53,473 bases of DNA, from NCBI GenBank assembly GCA_900318815.1, contig ONMA01000037.1, positions 1-53,473 of the forward strand. The letters run 5' to 3'. This document shows, in pieces, positions 23,977-32,262 of this stretch. Source of the DNA: an uncultured Prevotellaceae bacterium (lineage in GTDB: Bacteria; Bacteroidota; Bacteroidia; Bacteroidales; Bacteroidaceae). A program made the translations under genes and the position numbers. The first letter of the stretch is position 1; each line of letters starts with the position of its first letter. Below the pieces are notes generated by a model, which worked only from the letters and a program-made list of their open reading frames with translations, did not search any database and was not told the DNA's origin.

Positions 23977-24730
23977 ACTGTCTCTTATTGCTAAACCGAC
24001 GGAGCTGACCGATGAGGTCGAGGCACAATTGACAGAAGAGTTCAAACGCAGTGGGAAAGAGGTCTGGAAGAAGCCATACATAGCGCATGCCCTGCTGCAA
24101 ATGACCCACAACAAGTGTGCATATTCTGAACAATTGCTGAATCAGGAAAGTGCCTATATGGAAATAGACCATTTCCGATGCAAGGATCAATATCCCGACG
24201 AAGTTGTTCACTGGGGTAATCTGTTGCCTTCCTGCAAGAAATGTAATACGACTAAAGGCAATCACGACGTTGAAGTGGAACCTATCGTCAACCCATTGGT
24301 TGACAATCCAAAGGATTTTCTATATATCGAAGCTTTCAGATATTATAGCAGAAATCACAACGCAAAGGGGCAGTCTACCATCGGCGTGCTTGCATTAAAC
24401 GACCGTCTTCATTTCACCGAGCCCCGGTCAAGGATTGGCTTTCATGTTGTTGACGATATTGAAACTCTTTTCGAGAAGCTGAAAACGGATGATACGGACA
24501 GGAAGCGAAGGAATACCATCTCGAAAATCAAATCGACGCTGGAAGGTTGCGGTCCCGAATATGAATACTCGGCAGTCATCTCAACCTATATCCTGTACGA
24601 ATGCGACACCTATAAGGAGATGGAGAGTTATCTCGTCGAGCACCGTCTTTGGGATGATGAATTTCAGGCGATAAAGGACAAAATGTTGTCTGTTGCCATG
24701 CCTAAGAATACAGAGCCGTCTGGCAAGTGA
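23969..24730 (+). CDS. ptuB: Septu-type HNH nuclease PtuB
   Basis: A 253-aa HNH-type endonuclease, the effector partner of PtuA. The HNH core spans about 50-99: Cys50 (NKCAYSEQ), Asp67-His68 (EIDHFR), Asn84 (WGNLLPSC), Cys89 and Cys92 (CKKC), and His99 (KGNH). The first CxxC half is replaced by CAYSE, which is common in PtuB-like HNH proteins. It starts within the last codons of ptuA (8-nt overlap), so the two are co-translated. A long perfect hairpin follows. No phage or integrase genes are near. Confidence 0.85.
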   Translation: MIKLSLIAKPTELTDEVEAQLTEEFKRSGKEVWKKPYIAHALLQMTHNKCAYSEQLLNQESAYMEIDHFRCKDQYPDEVVHWGNLLPSCKKCNTTKGNHDVEVEPIVNPLVDNPKDFLYIEAFRYYSRNHNAKGQSTIGVLALNDRLHFTEPRSRIGFHVVDDIETLFEKLKTDDTDRKRRNTISKIKSTLEGCGPEYEYSAVISTYILYECDTYKEMESYLVEHRLWDDEFQAIKDKMLSVAMPKNTEPSGK

Positions 24731-24757
24731 CGCAAAAACATAGTACTTACGCAGCAT

Positions 24758-24814
24758 AAGTATGGTGTTTACGCCCTAAAAGTATTATACTTTTGAAGCG
24801 TAAACACCATACTT
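24758..24814. terminator. 57-nt near-perfect hairpin after ptuB
   Basis: AAGTATGGTGTTTACGC (24758-24774) pairs perfectly with 24798-24814. Inside, AAAAGTAT (24778-24785) pairs with ATACTTTT (24787-24794). The whole forms an extended cruciform-capable dyad between the defence genes and the surface-protein operon. It may be a terminator, a REP element or a recombination site. Confidence 0.75.
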
Positions 24815-24837
24815 TTCAAAGAAAACCATCGTCTTTC

Positions 24838-24869
24838 TTTGGCCAAATCGGAAATATTTGTTATCTTTG
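24838..24869 (+). promoter_or_regulatory. Promoter of the surface-protein operon
   Basis: TTTG at 24838-24841, a 20-nt spacer and TATCTTTG at 24862-24869 match the Bacteroidota consensus fully. Transcription would begin about 35 nt before the ATG at 24909 and could run through all genes to the terminator at 43188. Confidence 0.8.
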
Positions 24870-24908
24870 CCGCCGAACACGAATTGGAACTAATTAAAAT
24901 TAATAATA

Positions 24909-25808
24909 ATGATGAAGAAACGAATACTATTGCTCTTGGGGACAGTCATTGTTCTCAGTGCTCAGGTGGCTATGGGACAGGTAGCAAAAGTTACGCTGTC
25001 GCATTACGGACAATTAACGATGTATAATGCCGAGGAACTACAATCGGCAATTAATGCGTCAGTAGCAGGTGACACCATATTCTTGAACGAGGGAAGCTTT
25101 TCGGGTGGAATTACCATTCCAAAGGCAATTTCGTTGATAGGTGCGGGTGAGAATACTATTATTAATGGCAATGTCAACATTACTGCATCAGGTACTTTTA
25201 CAGCCCGTATGTTGGATGCGCTGAACATCCAAGGTTCCATCAGTGGAGGGTCGTCAACAGGACTTGTTATAAGAAAATGTAAATTTTATGGATTCTCATG
25301 TGGCTCTCTTGTTGATGCTGTAATTGACAGATGCTACTGTTATGGTTCTAATTCCTATATTAACTTAAATTTTAATATAAAAAATATGCAGGTGGTCAAT
25401 TCTGTAGTACGTCAGCTAAGATACTACGCTTCAAATGTTGGAGATGTAACATTTGTAAATTGCAATATTTTGTCTTTTAATACCTCTGACAATGTTAAAG
25501 CAACGTTCTTAAATTGCATTGTTCGTAACTACTATACACAACGTGACTCATACTTTTCCTATTGCAAATTATACCAAGACAATGGCACCAATACTATGCA
25601 AAACTGTCAGACAGGTTCTTTCAGTTGGAGCGATACATATAATTATAGCACAAGTATGTTGGGTACTGATGGAACTGTAATTGGTATCAAGGGCGGTACC
25701 ACACCCTTTACTCTCGTTCCTAACAATCCTAAGGTTATAAATTATAATCTAAATGTGGATGCAGCAAATAAGAAACTGACGGTAAATGTTTCGGTAACAG
25801 CAAATTAA
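24909..25808 (+). CDS. Secreted right-handed beta-helix protein
   Basis: A 299-aa exported protein with signal peptide MMKKRILLLLGTVIVLSA. From about residue 40 it has pectate-lyase-like parallel beta-helix rungs (AGDTIFLNEGSFSGGITIPK, SLIGAGENTIINGN, then repeated VDAVIDRCYCYG and DVTFVNCNIL turns). The DTIFLNEG and SLIGAG segments resemble the DGDILFVDR and VKIVGNS parts of the 1418-aa protein downstream. There is no clear type IX sorting tail; the C-terminus VNPS-like region ends VNVSVTAN. It is the first gene of the surface operon, ending 1 nt before the next start. An ATG at 24912 is also possible. Confidence 0.8.
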   Translation: MMKKRILLLLGTVIVLSAQVAMGQVAKVTLSHYGQLTMYNAEELQSAINASVAGDTIFLNEGSFSGGITIPKAISLIGAGENTIINGNVNITASGTFTARMLDALNIQGSISGGSSTGLVIRKCKFYGFSCGSLVDAVIDRCYCYGSNSYINLNFNIKNMQVVNSVVRQLRYYASNVGDVTFVNCNILSFNTSDNVKATFLNCIVRNYYTQRDSYFSYCKLYQDNGTNTMQNCQTGSFSWSDTYNYSTSMLGTDGTVIGIKGGTTPFTLVPNNPKVINYNLNVDAANKKLTVNVSVTAN

Positions 25809-25809
25809 T

Positions 25810-27837
25810 ATGACGGCTATGGCGTATCGGTATATATTGTTCACGATACTTCTACAGACCGTTACATTGTTACCAGCACAGACAATTACGCGTTATGAGT
25901 ATTGGTTTGGGAATGATGCTGGAAGTCGCGAATCGGTGATAGAAGGTAGTGAAAACATAAATCTAACAATATCTATTGGTGGTTTAAACCAAGGGTTGCA
26001 GACGCTGAATTTCCGCGTCCAAAACAGCGATGGAGTCTGGGGGCCTATACAGCGTATGTTGTTCTATGTACCCATGGAACCAGAGCCGTCAGCTACTGTA
26101 TTGGAATGGGAATGGTGGTTTGATGACGATGTCCAGAACCATAAGTCAGGCAGTGGTAGCCAGACAACTGTCAATATGGAAGAGAACATAGGCTCACTCG
26201 CAACAGGACTGCACTGCCTGAATTTCCGTGTAAGGAACAGTTTAGGTAACTGGAGTCCAGTCAGCCGTTTCCTGTTTGTTAAGCCTGTGAATCCAGAGCC
26301 TTCGACTCAACTTTCTGATGTAGAATATTGGATAGATGATGATTATGCCCATTGCATAAGAGAAAAATCGTCAACGACAACTTATATATTTACTAAGGAG
26401 ATTTCAACGCTTGAAGTGGGCTTACATGTGGCAAACCTTCGCGTTAGAAACAGTGGTGGCGACTGGAGTCCCGTTGCCCGTTACTTATTTTACGTGGCGG
26501 CAGGATCGGAGTCAACGTCCAGTCCCTACGTGGGTTACTATTACTCTTTTAACGGCAAGACCGCATATAATAGTATTGCAGAATCAACAGACTTTGTACT
26601 TCAAGATAAAATATTCACCATTCCTGATTTACAAGAGATAGGCAACCTTGAAACGGGAACCACCTTCGTAGTCGATGCGACAAAAGATGAGGTCAACCTG
26701 TCGCGTACACAGACAATCGACTTTTCTTTGCGTAGTATGCAGAAAGATGGCAGTTCAGACTTTTCTATTCGGAAATCATTCGACATGAGCGATGAACTGT
26801 GTCGCAAGGCAACGTCGATTACATTAGGCGACACATGGCTTGTCTGTCCAGAAGGATTTGGTGACTATCGGGTACTGGGATTCGACAACCTGTTGAGGCA
26901 GGATATAGCTTTTCGAAGTCAGAAGCCATGTCGCCTGCGTCTGTTTGACCAACAGGGGGACGTATTGACAGCAATTACCTTGAATAGCCAACAGACCATT
27001 AATTTGACCCCAGGCAGATACTATGCAGTAATAAGTCATCCTTTGGATAATAGTCAGAACAGTGATACCAGGTACGAAGTGAACATTTCGGCTGTTAATA
27101 GTTCCAATAATAGTGCTGACAATCTACAAGAATACCTCAACTCATTTGCTGACATGAATGATTTGCTGACTCAGACCACGTATACTCGTCAGTTCCAAAA
27201 TACGGAATGGCAGTCGCTCTTTGTGCCTTTTACACTGAACTATGAAGACTGGTGTGCCGACTTTGATATTGCCAGTATACAACAATTCAATAGCTACGAT
27301 GACAATAGAGACGGTACTGCCGACCGTCAGGAACTTGTGGCTGTAGTGATGACATCTGCTGACAGTAAAATTGTACCTAACCAGCCCTATCTGATACGTG
27401 CTAAAAAGAAAGGGGTATTTACGTTTAACGTCGGTGCTTCGAGGATGGTGGAAAAGGAAATCGTCACCACAACCGACAATGCTCAGGAAGCAGTGTTCCG
27501 TATCACTGGAAACTACGGTAACCTCAAGGGCATGAAGACTGCCCACCAATACCGTCTTGCCGGTGGTTCGCTATGGATTCCCAACAGCGACGAAGATGTA
27601 CTTCCACCTTTTAGGTGGTATGCCACGATAGTCAGCGAGGCATCAGCACGTCCCGTCACGCTGCGCTTCACTAACTGCACAACTGCCGTCACTTATCCCG
27701 CAACAGCAGTCAGCAACGGCGAACTCCAAGTCTACGACCTCTCTGGTCGCCGGTGGCGCGTCTGCAAGACAACCCACCTCTCGTCACTGCCCAAAGGAAT
27801 CTACCTGATTGATGGAAAGAAATATATTATAAAATAA
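25810..27837 (+). CDS. Modular surface protein with type IX sorting-like tail
   Basis: A 675-aa exported protein. After a signal peptide (start at residue 1 or Met4) come three copies of a module of about 65 residues with an EYWFGNDAG or EWWFDDD start and a LNFRVRNSxGxWSPVxRFLF end (about 25-95, 100-165, 170-235). This module is common in secreted Bacteroidota proteins. A long middle part follows. From about residue 435 begins a region shared with the two BspA proteins (LQEYLNSFADM, YTRQFQNTEWQSLFVPFTL), ending in a sorting-like tail (VYDLSGRRW, PKGIYLIDGKKYIIK). The binding target is unknown. The next gene starts 2 nt after the stop. Confidence 0.82.
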   Translation: MTAMAYRYILFTILLQTVTLLPAQTITRYEYWFGNDAGSRESVIEGSENINLTISIGGLNQGLQTLNFRVQNSDGVWGPIQRMLFYVPMEPEPSATVLEWEWWFDDDVQNHKSGSGSQTTVNMEENIGSLATGLHCLNFRVRNSLGNWSPVSRFLFVKPVNPEPSTQLSDVEYWIDDDYAHCIREKSSTTTYIFTKEISTLEVGLHVANLRVRNSGGDWSPVARYLFYVAAGSESTSSPYVGYYYSFNGKTAYNSIAESTDFVLQDKIFTIPDLQEIGNLETGTTFVVDATKDEVNLSRTQTIDFSLRSMQKDGSSDFSIRKSFDMSDELCRKATSITLGDTWLVCPEGFGDYRVLGFDNLLRQDIAFRSQKPCRLRLFDQQGDVLTAITLNSQQTINLTPGRYYAVISHPLDNSQNSDTRYEVNISAVNSSNNSADNLQEYLNSFADMNDLLTQTTYTRQFQNTEWQSLFVPFTLNYEDWCADFDIASIQQFNSYDDNRDGTADRQELVAVVMTSADSKIVPNQPYLIRAKKKGVFTFNVGASRMVEKEIVTTTDNAQEAVFRITGNYGNLKGMKTAHQYRLAGGSLWIPNSDEDVLPPFRWYATIVSEASARPVTLRFTNCTTAVTYPATAVSNGELQVYDLSGRRWRVCKTTHLSSLPKGIYLIDGKKYIIK

Positions 27838-27839
27838 CA

Positions 27840-28835
27840 ATGTACGCATATATGAAAAGGATACAAGTTTTAGCTTTGCTATTCGTTGCGGCTTTTTGCA
27901 TGGCTGTAACCCCTGTGACAGCGCACGACATTGAGGTAGAATATTCTGGCAAAACCATCTATTACACGTTTATCAATTATCATACTGAGTTGGAAGTGAG
28001 TTATCGGGGAACAAACTATTCTTCTTATTCCAATGAGTATACAGGCAATGTCATTATTCCTCAAGCAGTCAATTTCAATGGAACAAATTATCCTGTGACG
28101 AGCATAGGATATTGCGCTTTCGAAGATTGCAGTGGCTTGACCTCCATCACGATTCCCAACAGCGTGACGAGCATAAGAGAGTATGCTTTCTTTGATTGCA
28201 GCAGCCTGACCTCCGTCATAATTCCCAACAGCGTGACGAGAATAGGAAGCGATGCTTACCATGGTTGCAGCAGCCTGACCTCCGTCACGATTCCCAACAG
28301 CGTGACGAGTATAGAATGGGGGACTTTCCAAGGTTGCAGCGGTCTGACCTCCGTCACGATTCCCAACAGCGTGACGAGCATAGGAAGCTCTGCTTTCTAT
28401 GGCTGCAGCAGCCTGACCTCCGTCACGATTCCCAACAGCGTGACGAGTATAGAATGGGGGACTTTTCAAGGTTGCATCGGTCTTACCTCCGCCACGATTG
28501 GCAACAGCGTAACGAGCATAGGAGAGTATGCTTTCTCTAATTGCAGCGGTCTGGCCTCCATCACGATTCCCAACAGCGTGACGAGCATAAAAGAGTTTGC
28601 ATTCAAAGACTGCAACGGTCTGACCTCCGTCACGATTGGCAGCGGCGTGACGTATATAGAAAGGGGTGCTTTCTATGGTTGCAGCGGCCTGACCTCCATC
28701 TCAATAGACACCAACAATACTATTTATGACTCACGCAACAACTGTAATGCGATTATCAAGACAAATACGAACGAACTCATCATAGGATGTGCCAATACCA
28801 TCATTCCCAACAGCGTGACGAGCATATGGTTGTAG
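27840..28835 (+). CDS. BspA-type leucine-rich repeat protein A, N-terminal part
   Basis: A 331-aa open segment. A signal peptide (start at 27840 or Met at 27852; AFCMAVTPVTAHD) is followed by a beta-rich domain and about nine BspA/LRR_5 repeats of 23 residues (CSSLTSVTIPNSVTSIGxxAF). BspA-type proteins are surface adhesins that bind host proteins or other bacteria. Frame is lost at about 28824: after AGCATA about 14 nt of the next repeat unit are missing, giving TGG TTG TAG. The rest continues in the +1 frame from about 28829. It is the 5' part of a disrupted gene unless the frameshift is an assembly error. Confidence 0.85.
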   Translation: MYAYMKRIQVLALLFVAAFCMAVTPVTAHDIEVEYSGKTIYYTFINYHTELEVSYRGTNYSSYSNEYTGNVIIPQAVNFNGTNYPVTSIGYCAFEDCSGLTSITIPNSVTSIREYAFFDCSSLTSVIIPNSVTRIGSDAYHGCSSLTSVTIPNSVTSIEWGTFQGCSGLTSVTIPNSVTSIGSSAFYGCSSLTSVTIPNSVTSIEWGTFQGCIGLTSATIGNSVTSIGEYAFSNCSGLASITIPNSVTSIKEFAFKDCNGLTSVTIGSGVTYIERGAFYGCSGLTSISIDTNNTIYDSRNNCNAIIKTNTNELIIGCANTIIPNSVTSIWL

Positions 28836-28866
28836 CAGCCTGACCTCCGTCACGATTGGCAGCGGC

Positions 28867-29937
28867 GTGACGAGCATAGGATACTATGCTTTCTCTTATT
28901 GCAGCAGTCTGACCAGCATCTCAATAGATGCCAACAATACTATTTATGACTCACGCAACAACTGTAATGCGATTATCAAGACAATCACGAACGAACTCAT
29001 CACAGGATGTGCCAATACCATCATTCCCAACAGCGTGACGAGCATAGGATGGGGTGCTTTCTTGGGCTGTAGGAGCCTGACCTCCGTCACGATTCCCAAC
29101 AGCGTGACGAGCATAGGATACGGGGCTTTTTGGGGTTGCAGTGGCCTGGCCTCCATCACCATTCCCAATAGCGTGAAGAGCATAGGAGGCTCTGCTTTCT
29201 ATGGTTGTAGCGGCCTGACCTCCATCACGATTTCCAACAGCGTAACGAGCATAGGATGGAGTGCTTTCGCGTTTTGTAGTAACTTGACAGAAATGTATTG
29301 CTATGCAAAGCAGGTGCCTACAACGGGAAGCAGTGTTTTTAACGAAGTTGACCTTACAAATGCCACGCTACATGTGCCAGCGTCAGCTTTGAACGACTAC
29401 AAGACCACTGCGCCGTGGAGCGAGTTCGGGATTATCGTGCCGATTGACGATGAAGAGGTGGATGACTTGCAGGACTACCTCAATTCATTTGCCGACACCG
29501 AGGACGTGCTGACAGCTACGACGTACACCCGACAATTCAAAAACACACAGTGGCAGTCGCTGTATGTGCCATTCTCACTGAGCTATGACCAGTGGAGTTA
29601 TTATTTAGAGGTGGCACGGCTGACGGGTGCTTCCATCACAGACGACCACGCCCAAATAGAAGCCACGCTGCTAACAGCCGACGACGGCGACCTACTGGCG
29701 AACACGCCTTATTTAGTTCGTGCAAAGAAAACAGGAGAACACACGATTAGCTTTGGTGCGTCGCAGCTGTCTGAACAGAAGGAGAACACACAGGCGTTGG
29801 GTGAAATCTTAACCATCAAAGGTGTCAATAGCCAGCGTACAGGTCTGAAAAGCTCAGGATTTCGCTGCATGATCGGCGGTTCGCTGTGTTACCCCAGCAC
29901 TGACGACTACTCCATGACGGTACCACCACTGGCATAA
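28867..29937 (+). CDS. BspA-type leucine-rich repeat protein A, central/C-terminal part
   Basis: This is the continuation of protein A in the +1 frame. The nominal GTG at 28867 lies inside a repeat unit and is not a credible start; the frame is open from about 28829. It encodes about six more LRR_5 repeats, then NLTEMYCYAKQVPTTGSSVF and the module DLQDYLNSFADTEDVLTATT with FKNTQWQSLYVPFSLSYDQW that is shared with the upstream 675-aa protein. It ends prematurely (STDDYSMTVPPLA) because about 50 nt present in paralogue B at 32025-32074 are missing; the sorting tail is out of frame. Confidence 0.75.
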   Translation: MTSIGYYAFSYCSSLTSISIDANNTIYDSRNNCNAIIKTITNELITGCANTIIPNSVTSIGWGAFLGCRSLTSVTIPNSVTSIGYGAFWGCSGLASITIPNSVKSIGGSAFYGCSGLTSITISNSVTSIGWSAFAFCSNLTEMYCYAKQVPTTGSSVFNEVDLTNATLHVPASALNDYKTTAPWSEFGIIVPIDDEEVDDLQDYLNSFADTEDVLTATTYTRQFKNTQWQSLYVPFSLSYDQWSYYLEVARLTGASITDDHAQIEATLLTADDGDLLANTPYLVRAKKTGEHTISFGASQLSEQKENTQALGEILTIKGVNSQRTGLKSSGFRCMIGGSLCYPSTDDYSMTVPPLA

Positions 29938-30077
29938 CAGCAAAGGCAGATGCCGGTGATGAGGTTGATCGACACGCAATCTATGACCTGTCAGGACACC
30001 GTATGACATCGGGACACCCCTCGGAGCTGCCCAAGGGAATCTACCTGATTGACGGAAAGAAATATATTATAAAATAA
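29919..30077 (+). pseudogene. Out-of-frame sorting tail of BspA protein A
   Basis: This segment encodes TGITAKADAGDEVDRHAIYD, LSGHRM and PKGIYLIDGKKYIIK, the type IX sorting-like tail expected at the end of protein A. It is separated from the preceding frame by the roughly 50-nt deletion near 29911. Without it, protein A would not be sorted to the surface. Confidence 0.75.
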
Positions 30078-30079
30078 TA

Positions 30080-31027
30080 ATGTACGCATATATGAGAAGG
30101 ATACGAGTTTTAGCTTTGCTATTCGTTGCGGCTTTTTGCATGGCTGTAACCCCTGTGACAGCGCACGACATTGAGGTGGTATATTCTGGCAAAACCATCT
30201 ATTACACGTTTATCAATGATAATACTGAGTTGGAAGTGAGTTATCGGGGAATGTCCTATTATACTTATTCCAATGAGTATACAGGCAATGTCATTATTCC
30301 ACAAACAGTCAATTTCAATGGAACAAATTATCCTGTGACGAGCATAGGAGGGTATGCTTTCTATGATTGCAGCGGCCTGACCTCCGTCACGATTCCCAAC
30401 AGTGTGACGAGAATAGGAGGCTATGCTTTCTATAACTGCAGCAGCCTGACCTCCATCACAATTCCCAACAGTGTGACAAGCATAGGATGGGGTGCTTTCT
30501 CTGACTGCAGCAGCCTGACCTCCGTCACGATTCCCAACAGCGTGACGAGCATAGGAGAATTTGCTTTCTACAACTGCAGCAGCCTGACCTCCGTCACGAT
30601 TTCCAACAGCGTGACGAGCATAGGAATATGCGCTTTCGCAAGTTGCAGCAGCCTGACCTCAGTCACGATTCCCAACAACGTGACGAGAATAGAAGACTCA
30701 GCTTTCAATGGCTGTAGCAACCTGACTTCAGTCACGATTCCCAACAGCGTGACGAGCATAGGAGGCTCTGCTTTTTATGGTTGCAGCCGCCTGACCTCCG
30801 TCACGATTGGCAGTGGCGTGACGAGCATAGGAGGGTATGCTTTCGCAAGTTGCAGCAGCCTAACCAGCATCTCAATAGATGCCAACAATACTATTTTTGA
30901 CTCACGCAACAACTGTAATGCGATTATCAAGACAAATACGAACGAACTCATCATAGGATGTGCCAATACCATCATTCCCAACAGCGTGACGAGCATAACG
31001 GCGCTTTCTATGGTTGTAGCAGCCTGA
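30080..31027 (+). CDS. BspA-type leucine-rich repeat protein B, N-terminal part
   Basis: A tandem paralogue of protein A: the first roughly 120 nt of the two genes are nearly identical, and the gene begins 2 nt after the tail of A. A signal peptide and beta-rich domain precede about ten LRR_5 repeats. Frame is lost at about 30998, where one base of a repeat unit is missing (AGC ATA ACG GCG), giving the tail TALSMVVAA. The following sequence continues in the -1 frame. The break falls in the same repeat module as in protein A, but with a different size. Confidence 0.85.
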   Translation: MYAYMRRIRVLALLFVAAFCMAVTPVTAHDIEVVYSGKTIYYTFINDNTELEVSYRGMSYYTYSNEYTGNVIIPQTVNFNGTNYPVTSIGGYAFYDCSGLTSVTIPNSVTRIGGYAFYNCSSLTSITIPNSVTSIGWGAFSDCSSLTSVTIPNSVTSIGEFAFYNCSSLTSVTISNSVTSIGICAFASCSSLTSVTIPNNVTRIEDSAFNGCSNLTSVTIPNSVTSIGGSAFYGCSRLTSVTIGSGVTSIGGYAFASCSSLTSISIDANNTIFDSRNNCNAIIKTNTNELIIGCANTIIPNSVTSITALSMVVAA

Positions 31028-32055
31028 CCTCCATCACGATTGGCAGCGGCGTGACGAGCATAGGAGGGAATGCTTTCGATTATTGCAGCAGCCTGGCCAG
31101 CATCTCAATAGATGCCAACAATACTATTTATGACTCACGCAACAACTGTAATGCGATTATCAAGACAAGTACGAACGAACTCATCACAGGATGCGCCAAT
31201 ACCATCATACCCAACAGCGTGACAAGCATAGGAGAGCGTGCTTTCTATTATTGTAGCAGCCTAACCTCCATCACAATTCCCAACAGCGTGACGAGTATAG
31301 GACACTCTGCTTTCTATTATTGTAGCAGCCTGTCCTCCGTCACGATTCCCAACAGCGTGACGAGAATAGAAGAGTTTGCTTTCCGTAATTGTAGAAAGCT
31401 AAGAGATATGTATTGCTATGCAAAGCAGGTGCCAACAACGGAAGGCAATGTTTTTTATGAAGATAACCTTACAAATGACACGCTACATGTGCCCGCGTCA
31501 GCCTTGAACGACTACAAGACCACTGCGCCGTGGAGCGAGTTCGGGATTATCGTACCGATTGACGAGGAAGAGGTGGATGACTTGCAGGACTACCTCAATT
31601 CATTTGCCGACACCGAGGACGTGCTGACGGCTACGACGTACACCCGACAATTCAAAAACACGCAGTGGCAGTCGCTGTATGTGCCATTCTCGCTGAGCTA
31701 TGACCAGTGGAGTTCTTCTTTTGAGGTGGCACGGCTGACGGGTGCTTCCACCACAGACGACCACGCCCAAATAGAAGCCACGCTGCTGACAGCAGGCGAC
31801 GGCGACCTGCTGGCGAACACACCTTATTTAATTCGTGCGAAGAAAACAGGAAAACACACGATTAGCTTTCGTGCATCGCAGCTGTCTGAACAGAAGGAGA
31901 ACACACAGGCGTTGGGTGAACTCTTGACCATCAAAGGTGTCAATAGCCAGCGTACAGGTCTGAAAAGCTCAGGATTTCGCTGCATGATCGGCGGTTCGCT
32001 GTGTTACCCCAGCACTGACGACTACCTATTCCAATGGGCCGAGGATGGTCCTTAA
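30958..32055 (+). CDS. BspA-type leucine-rich repeat protein B, central/C-terminal part
   Basis: The continuation of protein B in another frame; the ATG at 30958 reads an unrelated frame through LRR DNA for about 15 codons, so it is not a real start. It holds about five LRR_5 repeats, the MYCYAKQVPTTEGNVF segment and the shared module DLQDYLNSFADTEDVLTATT with FKNTQWQSLYVPFSLSYDQW. It stops at EDGP (32053-32055), after which the expected tail lies in a shifted frame, consistent with two missing bases near 32048. Confidence 0.75.
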   Translation: MCQYHHSQQRDEHNGAFYGCSSLTSITIGSGVTSIGGNAFDYCSSLASISIDANNTIYDSRNNCNAIIKTSTNELITGCANTIIPNSVTSIGERAFYYCSSLTSITIPNSVTSIGHSAFYYCSSLSSVTIPNSVTRIEEFAFRNCRKLRDMYCYAKQVPTTEGNVFYEDNLTNDTLHVPASALNDYKTTAPWSEFGIIVPIDEEEVDDLQDYLNSFADTEDVLTATTYTRQFKNTQWQSLYVPFSLSYDQWSSSFEVARLTGASTTDDHAQIEATLLTAGDGDLLANTPYLIRAKKTGKHTISFRASQLSEQKENTQALGELLTIKGVNSQRTGLKSSGFRCMIGGSLCYPSTDDYLFQWAEDGP

Positions 32056-32242
32056 CAGTCCGGTACTGGTCGTTATCCATGACGGTACCACCACCGGCAT
32101 AACAGCAAAAGCAGATGCTGGTGATGAGAATGACCGACACGCAATCTATGACCTCTCGGGCCGCCGTTTGACAGCGGGACACCCCTCGGAGCTGCCGAAG
32201 GGCATTTATATTATTGATGGCAAAAAATATACAGTGAGATAA
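32045..32242 (+). pseudogene. Out-of-frame sorting tail of BspA protein B
   Basis: A 65-codon segment encodes VLVVIHDGTTTGITAKADAG, HAIYDLSGRRL and PKGIYIIDGKKYTVR. This is the normal end of this protein group, here out of frame with the preceding part of protein B by a small indel. The ATG at 32045 is unlikely to be a real start. Confidence 0.7.
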
Positions 32243-32262
32243 GAATATTATTTAAACGATCA

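Noticed and set aside
28797-31030. Programmed ribosomal frameshifting in the BspA genes
   Set aside because: The two paralogues shift into different frames (+1 and -1) with no shared slippery site, so a common programmed mechanism is unlikely.
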